Below are positions 8,544 through 17,565 of a stretch of DNA of 64,000 nt, piece by piece. The notes beneath the pieces were generated by a model. That model made no database searches, was not told the origin of the DNA, and saw nothing but the letters and a program-made list of their open reading frames with translations. The stretch is from assembly GCF_004368785.1 (NCBI RefSeq), contig NZ_SODM01000004.1:360521-424520 (forward strand). The letters run 5' to 3'. Numbering within the stretch: position 1 is the stretch's first letter; each line of letters starts with the position of its first letter. The translations under genes were made by a program, and so were the position numbers. The DNA comes from Flavobacterium sp. 270. GTDB lineage: Bacteria; Bacteroidota; Bacteroidia; Flavobacteriales; Flavobacteriaceae.

Positions 8544-8631
8544 TAACACATAGATACATAGCATACTTTGGGGTAAAAAAGGCGTTTCACTTTTCTTTAA
8601 AACACATAGCTATGTGTGAGAAACTAGTTTC
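8544..8631 (+). repeat. Dispersed repeat, family F, with nested palindromes
   Basis: The segment holds TAACACATAGATACATAGC (8544-8562), then GGCGTTTCACTT and AAACACATAG. A diverged copy in the same order lies at 42286-42351. Embedded are a 16-bp palindrome ACACATAGCTATGTGT (8602-8617) and a 12-bp palindrome GAAACTAGTTTC (8620-8631). No ORF is convincing here. Confidence 0.6.
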
Positions 8632-8722
8632 TTTTTACATTCTTATTTAATCTAAAAAAACCTATGTCTCTATGTGTTTATTTTTTTGTCACTCCCGATG
8701 GCTATCGGGAGTGGCAGAAAAA

Positions 8723-8811
8723 TTTAACCGCAAAGAGCGCAAGGTTTACGTAAAGGACATAAAGCTTTATCAAAATAACTTCGTGTTTTTCTTTGCGAAC
8801 TTTGCGGTTAA
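8723..8811. repeat. Dispersed inverted repeat, family B, copy 1
   Basis: The left arm starts TTTAACCGCAAAGAGCGCAAGG at 8723 and the right arm TTTGCGAACTTTGCGGTTAA ends at 8811, forming an imperfect stem across about 48 nt. The right arm ends 8 nt from the chitinase stop codon. A second copy lies at 33883-33978. It may act as a terminator-like hairpin for the chitinase gene. Confidence 0.65.
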
Positions 8812-8818
8812 AAAAAGC

Positions 8819-10450
8819 TTATTTTTTAATAAAACGTCTCACCGTTTTAATTCCGTCTTTTTCTACAGCAATTAAATAGATACCGCTTTTTAAAGTCGAA
8901 ACATCTATACTATTGTTGCTTACCGTTTGAGAAGAAACTGTTGCTCCGCCTTCGGTATTGATGATATTTACATTTCCACCAGAAACTTCAGCTGTAAAGA
9001 AAAGTTCACTTTCTGCCGGATTTGGATAAATAGTCAGGCTTTCGATTTTATCAGATGGAGCAGATTTTGCTGCCAAAGCTGAACCCGATTTTGTAATTCT
9101 AAACCAGTTTAGGTTTACACCAGAAGCCTGAATGTAAATTCCGAAATTGTACGTTCCTGCATTTACGTTTACGGTTTGAGAAACGGTTTGCCAGTTTTGC
9201 CATCCTCCAGTATTCGGCACATTTACAGCGCCAAGCTGAATTGTTCCGGCATTTAAATCTGATGATAATCTTGCTCCTGTAACGGCACTTGCAACTCTGT
9301 ATTCTATTACATAATTTCCTGAAGTTGGGAAATTGATATTGTAATACGCCATCCAGTCGCCTGTGTCTGCGTAACCAACATTTAATCCTCCGCCAGTATC
9401 TGTTGTCGCTTCGGTTTGTACACCGCTCATTGTAGAATAATTTTCTGCTTGTATTAAAGTTCCTGTTCCCGGAGGATTACTTCCTTTTACAACTTGATCT
9501 ACAGCTGTAAGCAATGATTTTGAACCTGTTGCATCTTGCGATAATTCCCAAATCATAACACCGCCAGAATTTTGAATGGCAAAAGTTGTTTTTGCTTTAA
9601 TAGTCGGGATTCCGTTATAATAAATAGTATTTCCAACCTGATCCAGATTTTCTGCTCCCGGATATTGCGCCACTATATTGGCATAAGAAATTCCCTGATT
9701 GGCAGAAGCTCCAAAACCGTATCCGTAAAACGGAAGTCCGATAATGGCTTTTGCTGCAGGTAAACCTCTTCCTGTCCAATAATTAAATTGATTAACCGCC
9801 ATACTGTAAGGTGAATGTTGCCCAGGGCTGTTTGGCTGCCACGGACCTGTTGCATCATACGCCATGATGTTGATCCAGTCGTAAGCTGCAAAAGTAGATG
9901 CAGGTACATTTGCACCACCATATCCTTCTGAAAGCGCTGCCGAAATCAATTTACCATTGGCATGAAGTTTATTCGCCAAAGCAATTACAAATCCTCCGTA
10001 ATCTCCATTAATAGCAGGACCTTCAAGATCTACGTCGATCCCATCAAAATTGTGGGCTACAACATAATCATACAGCTTTTGAATAAAAGCGGTTCTGTTT
10101 GCTGGTGTAATCAAATTAAAATAATTGTCGCGAATGGCGCCGCCTTCTGAAACTGAACCTCCTCCAAGCGATACAAATACTTTTACATTTTGGGCATGTG
10201 CAGCATTTATAATCGTGTTGCTTCCGGAGTTGAAACTTAGATACCCATTTGCATCTGGATTTTCAAATGCAATATTAATGTGGGTTAATTTGCTGTACTG
10301 TACACTGCTCGAAAACGAGTTGAGATCGACCCAGTTTGGGATGTACGCAATTACTTTTTTCTGTGCAATTGACAAATTGCAAACTCCAAATACTAAAATC
10401 ATCATCCATTTTAGCGGCATTTTTTTGTAGTTGTTTTTCATAATGTTCAT
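8819..10450 (-). CDS. Secreted GH18 chitinase with CBM6 and T9SS domain
   Basis: The 543-residue protein has a signal peptide ending near A-Q at residue 30. It has a GH18 barrel with the catalytic motif D-G-I-D-V-D-L-E (136-143), E143 being the proton donor. Substrate-assisted hydrolysis of chitin or chito-oligosaccharides is expected. The barrel ends near residue 325 and is followed by a CBM6 domain (about 332-460) and a T9SS type A sorting domain (about 470-543), so export across the outer membrane is predicted. ATGs exist at 10450 and 10441; the second gives an N-terminus beginning M-K-N-N-Y like the peptidase at 5616-8495. A chitin-like substrate fits the neighbouring beta-1,3-glucanases. 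An endo-N-acetylglucosaminidase role in the same family is less likely. Confidence 0.87.
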   Translation of the reverse strand: MNIMKNNYKKMPLKWMMILVFGVCNLSIAQKKVIAYIPNWVDLNSFSSSVQYSKLTHINIAFENPDANGYLSFNSGSNTIINAAHAQNVKVFVSLGGGSVSEGGAIRDNYFNLITPANRTAFIQKLYDYVVAHNFDGIDVDLEGPAINGDYGGFVIALANKLHANGKLISAALSEGYGGANVPASTFAAYDWINIMAYDATGPWQPNSPGQHSPYSMAVNQFNYWTGRGLPAAKAIIGLPFYGYGFGASANQGISYANIVAQYPGAENLDQVGNTIYYNGIPTIKAKTTFAIQNSGGVMIWELSQDATGSKSLLTAVDQVVKGSNPPGTGTLIQAENYSTMSGVQTEATTDTGGGLNVGYADTGDWMAYYNINFPTSGNYVIEYRVASAVTGARLSSDLNAGTIQLGAVNVPNTGGWQNWQTVSQTVNVNAGTYNFGIYIQASGVNLNWFRITKSGSALAAKSAPSDKIESLTIYPNPAESELFFTAEVSGGNVNIINTEGGATVSSQTVSNNSIDVSTLKSGIYLIAVEKDGIKTVRRFIKK

Positions 10451-10541
10451 AATTCAATAGTTAATAGTAGGGTTTAATTATTGCTTTGAAAGTGAGAAGC
10501 CCTGAACAATTAAATGCCCAAGGCTCTTACTTATTCTGAAA

Positions 10542-13211
10542 TTATTTTTTTAGAAAACGTTTTACAGTCTTCTCTCCGTTTTTATTAAAAACTACCAGAT
10601 AAATTCCGGTTTTTAAACGCGAAACATCAATACTGTTATTGCTGATTTTCTGCTCAGAAACTACTGTTCCTGTCTGAGAATCTACAATACTTATATTTTC
10701 TCCGTTTACGGCTGATGTAACATAAAGTGTATTTTCTGCCGGACTTGGGTAAACGCTTAATGCCGTTTCTGCAACTTCTTCTTGTACGGGAACAGAAGCT
10801 GTTTTTGCAGCTGCACCAGCACCAACTTTAGTAATTTTGATCCAGTTGATGTTCATTCCGGTATTCTGAATGTAGATTCCGAAATTGTACGTTCCTGCAT
10901 TTACGTTTACGGTTTGAGAAACCGTCTGCCAGTTTTGCCATCCTCCGGTATTTGGAATATCAACATTTCCCAATTGTATCGTTCCTGCATTTAAATCTGC
11001 AGATAATTTCCCTCCGGTAACGGCACTTGCCACTCTGTATTCTATTAAATAAGAACCCGTTGTTGGGAAATTAATACTGTTGTATGCCATCCAGTCGCCT
11101 GTTTCGGTGTAACCAACATTTGAGCCTCCGCCTGCATCTGTAGTGGCTTCAACCTGAATACCGCTCATAGAAGAGTAATCTTCTGCCTGAATTAAAACGG
11201 AAGTCTGAGAACTTGTTGCCGGAACTAATTTCCATTGTCCGCAAATTTGATTGTTATTATCCCATTGCTGCACAATTGCGCCAGAAGCTGTGCTTGCTCC
11301 TGCAACCTCAACAATTCTTCCGCTGTGGCGTGCAACAATTTTGTAGAATCCATCTCCCGTAGCAACCAAAATAAACTGCTGGTTTGTAGTTGCATTGTAT
11401 GGATATTGCTCTACACGTGCGCCATTTGCTTTATTGAAATTATTAATATCCATAGACATACCACTGTGGTTTGCTATGATTTTATACATTCCGTCTCCTA
11501 AATGCGTTAAAGTAAATTTCTGATTGTTTCCAGAAGTCAAAGCGCCTTGGTTTATTCCAGCACCGTTCGCCATGCTTGCCGTCCAAACATCCATATACAA
11601 ACCGCTGTTTCTGTTTTGTAAAAAGAAAGTCTGATTTCCTAAAGTTGTAGTTCCGTTTGCAATAATTCTTATCGAAGTTACTTTATCATTCCAGGTCGTA
11701 TTCAAACAAGAATTATCAGAATTGATTACCGTTGAAGCTCCTGTAAAATTATCATCCTGATATAAAATCGCCTGGAAACCTTGCGTAATTTTTAATGAAG
11801 AAATATCATCGTTTAAAATTCCAAGCGTATTTAATTTCGCTAAATTATAATCTCCAATTGTTAATCCGCCAGAGAATCCAGTGTAATTACAATCTTTATA
11901 AACTGTGATTACGTCTGTCGTTGCCGGAACGGAAGGAACAGTTCCTGCATATCCTCCAAAAGTGGCAATAACTTTAGTTGGTTGTGGCGAATGCAATGAT
12001 GGTGACTGATCTGCAACATCATCATAAGCAAATCCGTACGCCAGATTGTCTACGCTGATTCCCGGTAAATGCCAAAATTTAGAATAATGATTCGTTGGGT
12101 TTACCTGATAAAATTTTGATGCATCGTACCAGTTTTGCTGCCCCGGATTTGGCGTTGTAGTATTTACAACGTGTCTGTTTATTGCCGCCGTTAATTGCGC
12201 CTGAATAACCAAATCTAAATCTCCGTCAACTAATCTTCTGTCCAGAACACCTTTTCCTTCCAACGCTTCCTGAGTCGAAGGTCTGTTTTGTACGCGTCCT
12301 GTACGACCAACAAATCCGCCGGATTGTCCAACCATTTCTAGTTGTTCGCCAATAACTCTTCCTTTAAAAACTCCGGCGTCTCCGGCATAAAAGATTAAAT
12401 CTTCATTTTTGTATTTGTTCCAAATCGCATCAATGTATGATTTTAGATAATTCGCCTGAGGTCCAACTGAAGTTCCTCCTGATCCATCCGCGAAAGCAGG
12501 AGTTTTAGACGGCGCCGTAATTTCGCCTGTGGCATCGTTTACACATCCTTGAAATTCTGACGGAACATTGGCTTTAAAAGCGGCTACGATATCGGCATGT
12601 TTTTTTAATTCACCCACACGTTTTTGGTATCCGTTTGCTCCAAATAATTCCAATCCCATTGGGTATTTATACGAATCTACTCTTGATGGATTTCCGAAGA
12701 AACCGTATTGATTGTTCGTCAATTCGATGATTTCATACAAAATTCCCTGATTCGGATCTGTTGCATTTAACGGGTTTGGCGAAGTATATCCTGACGGAGC
12801 GCCACTTGCACCAAAGAAATAAAAATACAATTGCTGTCCTTTTGAAATGAAAACTCTACAACCCGCAATTTGTGGCAAAGTGAATGTTTTGTTAGTGATT
12901 TCACTCAACTTTGTAAAACACGCTGCATATTTTGAGTTTTGTCCCGGGCCGGTATTCCCACCAATTGTTGGTCCAGTTACGGTATTATAAGAAGAACTCA
13001 TTGGCAAAACCTGACTTGTTTTGGCGTTTACCCAAACGTGGTTTCCGGTAGTATAATCGATACCTACAATGGCTACATAAAGCTCATTGTCATTGTATGT
13101 TGAAGTATTACTTATGGTAAAGGGAATGGGTCCTTGCCCGTGCATCAAATTTGAAAACACCAGAAAGAGTGTCATCAAAAAAGAAATTCTTGTAAGTCTA
13201 ATTTGTTTCAT
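10542..13211 (-). CDS. Secreted GH64-type beta-1,3-glucanase with lectin, CBM6 and T9SS domains
   Basis: The 889-residue protein has a signal peptide (about 1-26). Its N-terminal domain of about 390 residues resembles glycoside hydrolase family 64, the thaumatin-like laminaripentaose-producing beta-1,3-glucanases; M-G-L-E-L-F-G-A-N-G-Y-Q-K-R-V-G is the family-like core. It is followed by a beta/gamma-crystallin-like domain, a ricin-type beta-trefoil, CBM6 and a T9SS domain. These modules match those of the peptidase at 5616-8495 so closely that they look recently duplicated. The gene sits between GH16 and GH18 genes, consistent with attack on beta-1,3-glucan in fungal walls or on storage glucan. 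The GH64 call rests on motif recognition rather than an alignment. Confidence 0.78.
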   Translation of the reverse strand: MKQIRLTRISFLMTLFLVFSNLMHGQGPIPFTISNTSTYNDNELYVAIVGIDYTTGNHVWVNAKTSQVLPMSSSYNTVTGPTIGGNTGPGQNSKYAACFTKLSEITNKTFTLPQIAGCRVFISKGQQLYFYFFGASGAPSGYTSPNPLNATDPNQGILYEIIELTNNQYGFFGNPSRVDSYKYPMGLELFGANGYQKRVGELKKHADIVAAFKANVPSEFQGCVNDATGEITAPSKTPAFADGSGGTSVGPQANYLKSYIDAIWNKYKNEDLIFYAGDAGVFKGRVIGEQLEMVGQSGGFVGRTGRVQNRPSTQEALEGKGVLDRRLVDGDLDLVIQAQLTAAINRHVVNTTTPNPGQQNWYDASKFYQVNPTNHYSKFWHLPGISVDNLAYGFAYDDVADQSPSLHSPQPTKVIATFGGYAGTVPSVPATTDVITVYKDCNYTGFSGGLTIGDYNLAKLNTLGILNDDISSLKITQGFQAILYQDDNFTGASTVINSDNSCLNTTWNDKVTSIRIIANGTTTLGNQTFFLQNRNSGLYMDVWTASMANGAGINQGALTSGNNQKFTLTHLGDGMYKIIANHSGMSMDINNFNKANGARVEQYPYNATTNQQFILVATGDGFYKIVARHSGRIVEVAGASTASGAIVQQWDNNNQICGQWKLVPATSSQTSVLIQAEDYSSMSGIQVEATTDAGGGSNVGYTETGDWMAYNSINFPTTGSYLIEYRVASAVTGGKLSADLNAGTIQLGNVDIPNTGGWQNWQTVSQTVNVNAGTYNFGIYIQNTGMNINWIKITKVGAGAAAKTASVPVQEEVAETALSVYPSPAENTLYVTSAVNGENISIVDSQTGTVVSEQKISNNSIDVSRLKTGIYLVVFNKNGEKTVKRFLKK

Positions 13212-13383
13212 ATCTAAATTTTTTTGGGGTTACTAAATTAATTTTCAACCTTAAAAAATCATTTGAATAAATGACTTTAATATCCGTCAGGTGTAATAAT
13301 GGTGCTATCCTTAAATTTAATCTCCGGACTATTAAAAACCGGTATATTATTTTTAATTAAATCACACCCAACGGATTTTTAAC

Positions 13384-16300
13384 TTATTTCTTGATTAATT
13401 TTTGAGTAAAGCTTTTTTGATCTGATTTAAAATTCAGGATATAAATTCCTTTTGGAAGCTGGTTGATATCCACGATACTTTCATTTGCAGTAGTATTAAT
13501 TCTTGATCTTAATACCAGATTTCCTGATAAATCATAAATCGTCACTTCTTTATTGGCAAATTCTCCTGATACTGAAAGCTGAATATAATCGCTGGCAGGA
13601 TTTGGATAAATAGCCAAACCTGTTACTTGTTGTTCTGGAGTTTCTTCTACAATTACGGCTGCTTTTTTGGCTGTAGATGCAGATCCATAAGCTTCGATTT
13701 CATACAATGAATATCCGTAAGGTGCTAAAGCCTTTGCCGTACATAAAATTCTAAGATACCTTCCTGATCCGCTCACGGTTAAATCGTCTGTTCCGCCGTC
13801 GCTTGCAGTCTGTGTATTTATTGTTTCGTTTTCGGTAAAAACATTATCTGTAGAAAGCTGTACTTTGTATTGCGTTGCAAAAGCAGCTTCCCATTTTAGC
13901 ACTACTCTATTGATGTTGTAATTGCTTCCTAAATCAACATAAATCCATTCTGTAGCGTTGGCAAAAGAACTCGCCCAACGGCTTACTGTTCCGTCGCCAT
14001 CTGTTGCTTTTGATGCAGCAAGTGTTGCATTTTCTTCTGTTGAAGCTGTTGCTGTTTTGGCTAAAGCTAAATTCACATTTGGGTTTGGCGTAATGTTTCT
14101 AACAATTACATCGCTGAAAACTCCTGTTCCCAAAGTTCCATTTGCATGGGATGTTACAGCCAAACCTACATAAATAGTGTTTGCCATTGTAATAGTTCTT
14201 GGTGTTCCAACTTGTGTCCACGTAGTTCCATTATCCGAAGAATAAGAGGTAAATGTATTTCCTGATCGTACCAGACGAACCCATTTTGGTGCAGCACCGC
14301 CAACACCTTCAAAAATGGTTGTTCCCGATGTTGTATCTCTAGATAAGAATTCGATTCCTGCTCCGGCGCTTGCATCGGTCATGGTATGTTTAGAAGTTGC
14401 TGTAAGCGTTTCTCTAAACATTACTCCAGCTTTTGCATAAGTGCTTGTATTGGTCAATGAGTTTACTTTGGCAATAATTTCCGCATCTCCTGTTATTGGC
14501 TGATTTACATATTGAAACTGATCGCTTGATTCCCAAATATCTGCGCCTGCTCCTTTTACTGTAAATGTGCCGCCAGAATAGGTGGCTTCTCCTGCTGGTG
14601 TAACGGCACCTAAATCTGTGCTTACCCAAGGAGACGGTAAAGTATTCGTTGGGTTTTCTGTACCAACTAAATTTAAACTTCTAATGTTGTCAAAATAATA
14701 GGTATTTCCAGAACTCGTTCCCGGTTCTAATAAGAATACGAAACGATTTACTTCGCTGTCTAATGTTGATGCATCTGGCGAACTTACATACGTAAATATA
14801 AGGGTATGCCATGTATTGGTTTGTTTTACAACGGCCTGATAAATACTATGTCTGCCCACTGGATAATTAGACGGAACTGACGCGCTGCTTTCTGCCTGCC
14901 ATGAAATTATAGATCCAACTGGTGCAGAAGTATAAACATCCATTGCAAATTTCTTAGTGCCGCTTTTAAAATCTCCGATATTGGTTAAAGTCGAATTAAA
15001 AGAGAAATTATCATACAACTCGGTTGATTTTCTAACGTATTTACCAACTGTCGAAGAAGTATTAATTCCAGTCGCACTCGGATTTGGCGTGTTTGCTGTA
15101 TATGTTCCAATGGCATCTCTAAACGTGATGTTGTGAATGGTTTGATAATCTTCGTAAACTACTCCGGCTGTGTAGGTGTCTGGTAATTTTGTTGATCCAA
15201 TTCTGATGTTGTCAAAATAATACGTGTCGCTGGTATAAGAACCTGAATTGAACAATAAAACCATTTGGTTTACCGCAAAGTTGGATGTTCCTTCGTCTGG
15301 ACTTGAATTATAGTAGAATGTCAACGTTTCCCATTGATTTTGTTTGGTTGTAATGGCTACATAATTACTGTTTCTTCCCGTTGGATAATTGGCTGGAAGT
15401 GATGTTGCGCTATTTTCTAAGTTCATGCTCACAACAGTTCCTATTGGTGCAGAGGTATAAACATCGATCATGACTTTATTGGTTTGATTTTTAATTAAAC
15501 CTGCATTTTCGATCGTGTTTTGTGTATTAAAAAATAATACATCGTATTGTTCTGTCACATTTCTAACGTACTTCGCAACATTCGCGGAAGCGTTGACAGC
15601 ATTAGAACCCGGATTGGCTACAACAGAATACGTTCCGGTTGTTGTTCCTTTTATAATTTTATTGATGCCGTCGTAATTCTGTAAAACATCTGTGGAAACA
15701 ATTGGTTTTTCCGGTGCTGCTTTCGTCAATAAATTATCAAAATAATATGTCGCTCCAGAATTTGAGTTAGACTCAAAAAGGAAAACTACATTATTAATAG
15801 TCAACGCACTTGTATTTGGGTCGATTACTTTTTCGAATTCAAACTCTATCGTTTCCCATTTGTTTTGTACGGTTGTTGTGGCTTTATAACCGCTGTGTCT
15901 TCCCGACGGATAATTGGTTGCTGTTGTTACCAGACTGTTTTCTAACTGCATCGAGATTTTTGTTCCAACGGGTGCAGAAGTATAAATATCAAAAGACAGT
16001 TTTTTTCTTCCGTATACATAATCGTTGGCGTTGGTAATGGTTACATTTTTAATATTTAATACATCGTACAATTCAGATGCATTACGTACATATTTTCCAA
16101 CCAAAGCAGAAGTATTCACTCCAGTTGCCGAAGGATTTGCCACAGCTTCTGTTAAAACTCCGGTTTTTATCGGGTACAAAACATTTCTGTTGCTTTGAAA
16201 ATCTTCGTGAATTTTCTCGACCGGCAAAGGCGGTTCTGTCGCTACAGCCAATTTATAGGTTATGGCATTACATCCCGAAACTGATGCAACAACAGAAATA

Positions 16301-17352
16301 TCGCCGCCGGCAGTTCCCCAATTTACAGTAATGCTATTGGTTCCCTGCCCTGAAGTAATTGTTGCCCCAGACGGAACCGACCAGTTATAAGCTGCGCCTG
16401 CAATTGCGTTCAGTGTATATGTTTTTCCTGTTTCGTTGTTGTACACTTTTGCGTCTCCGATTACACCGTGCGTAAAACTTCCGTCGTAAACACGCACATA
16501 ATCTACTTGTAATTTTGCCGGAAAATCTGCTGGAACTGGCGCTACGCCTGCTCCGTTTACACTTGTGTAAGGTGTTCCTGCGCTTCCAACGGCTAAATTT
16601 AGAATGATATAAAAGTTATTATCATTAAAAGGCCAGCCTCCGTTTACGGTAGTATTTGGAGTTGCGGTATGAAATAAATTGCCGTCAATAAACCATTTAA
16701 TTACGTTTGGCCCCCATTCTACGGCATACACGTGAAATTCTGTAGATAAATCGGTTGGCGAAGTATAACTTCTTCCTGTATAATGGTATCCTCCTCCATC
16801 ATAGTGAATCGTTCCGTCTATAGATTTCGGATTTCTATGCTTGGCTTCCATAATATCAATCTCTCCGGTATACGGCCATACGCCCGTTGCACCCGCAGGA
16901 AGCATCCAAAATGCCGGCCAGGCGCCCTGCCCGTTAGACAATTTCATACGTGCTTCTACTCTTCCGTATTTCAAAGAATATTTCCCTTCCGTTGTCAGTT
17001 TTGCCGAAGAATATGGCTGATCCGGAAACGATCCGTTGGGATTGTATTTGGCTTCTATATTAAGATAACTGTTGGTTCCTTCTTTTACGATTGTCGCCTG
17101 ATTGGGATCGTATCGCTGTGCTTCGGCATTTCCGAAACCGCAGAGTGACGGACATCCGTTACCGGAAATACTCTGCCATTTTGTGGCATCTACTGTGGTA
17201 CCATTAAATTCGTCTGCCCAAACGAGCGTGTTACATTGTGCATGTAGTTTTAAAAAAGGAGTCAATACTACAATTAAAAGCAGTAAACACTTCCTTAATA
17301 ATGCTGCATTACGTTCTGGTGGTCGGCCAGAAGAAAAGTCATTTTGTTTCAT
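13384..17352 (-). CDS. Secreted GH16 beta-glucanase with repeated domains, discoidin domain and T9SS tail
   Basis: This 1322-residue multidomain protein has a signal peptide ending near H-A-Q (39). Its GH16 jelly roll (about 42-295) has the catalytic motif G-E-I-D-I-M-E-A, with E164 nucleophile and E169 acid/base. The motif is of the laminarinase type (ExDxxE), so endo-beta-1,3-glucan hydrolysis is the likely activity. Next come a short Ig-like segment (about 300-370) and three related units of about 170 residues (near 380, 557 and 731). Each unit has a K-Y-V-R-x-x-x-E-x-Y-D strand and ends in Y-Y-F-D-N. A DUF1349/LamG-like domain (about 907-1090), an F5/8 type C (CBM32-like) domain (about 1100-1240) and a T9SS domain complete it. 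The regulator gene at 17566-20481 lies 213 nt upstream on the same strand. Confidence 0.87.
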   Translation of the reverse strand: MKQNDFSSGRPPERNAALLRKCLLLLIVVLTPFLKLHAQCNTLVWADEFNGTTVDATKWQSISGNGCPSLCGFGNAEAQRYDPNQATIVKEGTNSYLNIEAKYNPNGSFPDQPYSSAKLTTEGKYSLKYGRVEARMKLSNGQGAWPAFWMLPAGATGVWPYTGEIDIMEAKHRNPKSIDGTIHYDGGGYHYTGRSYTSPTDLSTEFHVYAVEWGPNVIKWFIDGNLFHTATPNTTVNGGWPFNDNNFYIILNLAVGSAGTPYTSVNGAGVAPVPADFPAKLQVDYVRVYDGSFTHGVIGDAKVYNNETGKTYTLNAIAGAAYNWSVPSGATITSGQGTNSITVNWGTAGGDISVVASVSGCNAITYKLAVATEPPLPVEKIHEDFQSNRNVLYPIKTGVLTEAVANPSATGVNTSALVGKYVRNASELYDVLNIKNVTITNANDYVYGRKKLSFDIYTSAPVGTKISMQLENSLVTTATNYPSGRHSGYKATTTVQNKWETIEFEFEKVIDPNTSALTINNVVFLFESNSNSGATYYFDNLLTKAAPEKPIVSTDVLQNYDGINKIIKGTTTGTYSVVANPGSNAVNASANVAKYVRNVTEQYDVLFFNTQNTIENAGLIKNQTNKVMIDVYTSAPIGTVVSMNLENSATSLPANYPTGRNSNYVAITTKQNQWETLTFYYNSSPDEGTSNFAVNQMVLLFNSGSYTSDTYYFDNIRIGSTKLPDTYTAGVVYEDYQTIHNITFRDAIGTYTANTPNPSATGINTSSTVGKYVRKSTELYDNFSFNSTLTNIGDFKSGTKKFAMDVYTSAPVGSIISWQAESSASVPSNYPVGRHSIYQAVVKQTNTWHTLIFTYVSSPDASTLDSEVNRFVFLLEPGTSSGNTYYFDNIRSLNLVGTENPTNTLPSPWVSTDLGAVTPAGEATYSGGTFTVKGAGADIWESSDQFQYVNQPITGDAEIIAKVNSLTNTSTYAKAGVMFRETLTATSKHTMTDASAGAGIEFLSRDTTSGTTIFEGVGGAAPKWVRLVRSGNTFTSYSSDNGTTWTQVGTPRTITMANTIYVGLAVTSHANGTLGTGVFSDVIVRNITPNPNVNLALAKTATASTEENATLAASKATDGDGTVSRWASSFANATEWIYVDLGSNYNINRVVLKWEAAFATQYKVQLSTDNVFTENETINTQTASDGGTDDLTVSGSGRYLRILCTAKALAPYGYSLYEIEAYGSASTAKKAAVIVEETPEQQVTGLAIYPNPASDYIQLSVSGEFANKEVTIYDLSGNLVLRSRINTTANESIVDINQLPKGIYILNFKSDQKSFTQKLIKK

Positions 17353-17565
17353 TTTTTTAGTTTTTTGTTAGTGAGTTTCTTATTAATAAAAAATCGATTC
17401 AGTAAAAACCGAATCAAAATTTTAATAATAATTCACAATATTAACAAATAAACTACCCAAGAAACCAATTTTGGAATACGGTTTGACTACGGTGTTGATA
17501 AAAAATTGTAGTAAATAGCATTCAAAAAACGTAAAACTACTTAGGATTTTACTGATTTAAACACA

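Noticed and set aside
13277..13379. Imperfect inverted repeat between the GH64 and GH16 genes as terminator
   Set aside because: The arms TCCGTCAGGTGT and ACACCCAACGGA have mismatches and the loop is about 80 nt, with no T-run placed correctly.
16783..17148. 121-codon open frame antisense to the GH16 catalytic domain
   Set aside because: It is Arg/Cys/Phe-rich, lacks start-site signals and is fully explained by the minus-strand gene.
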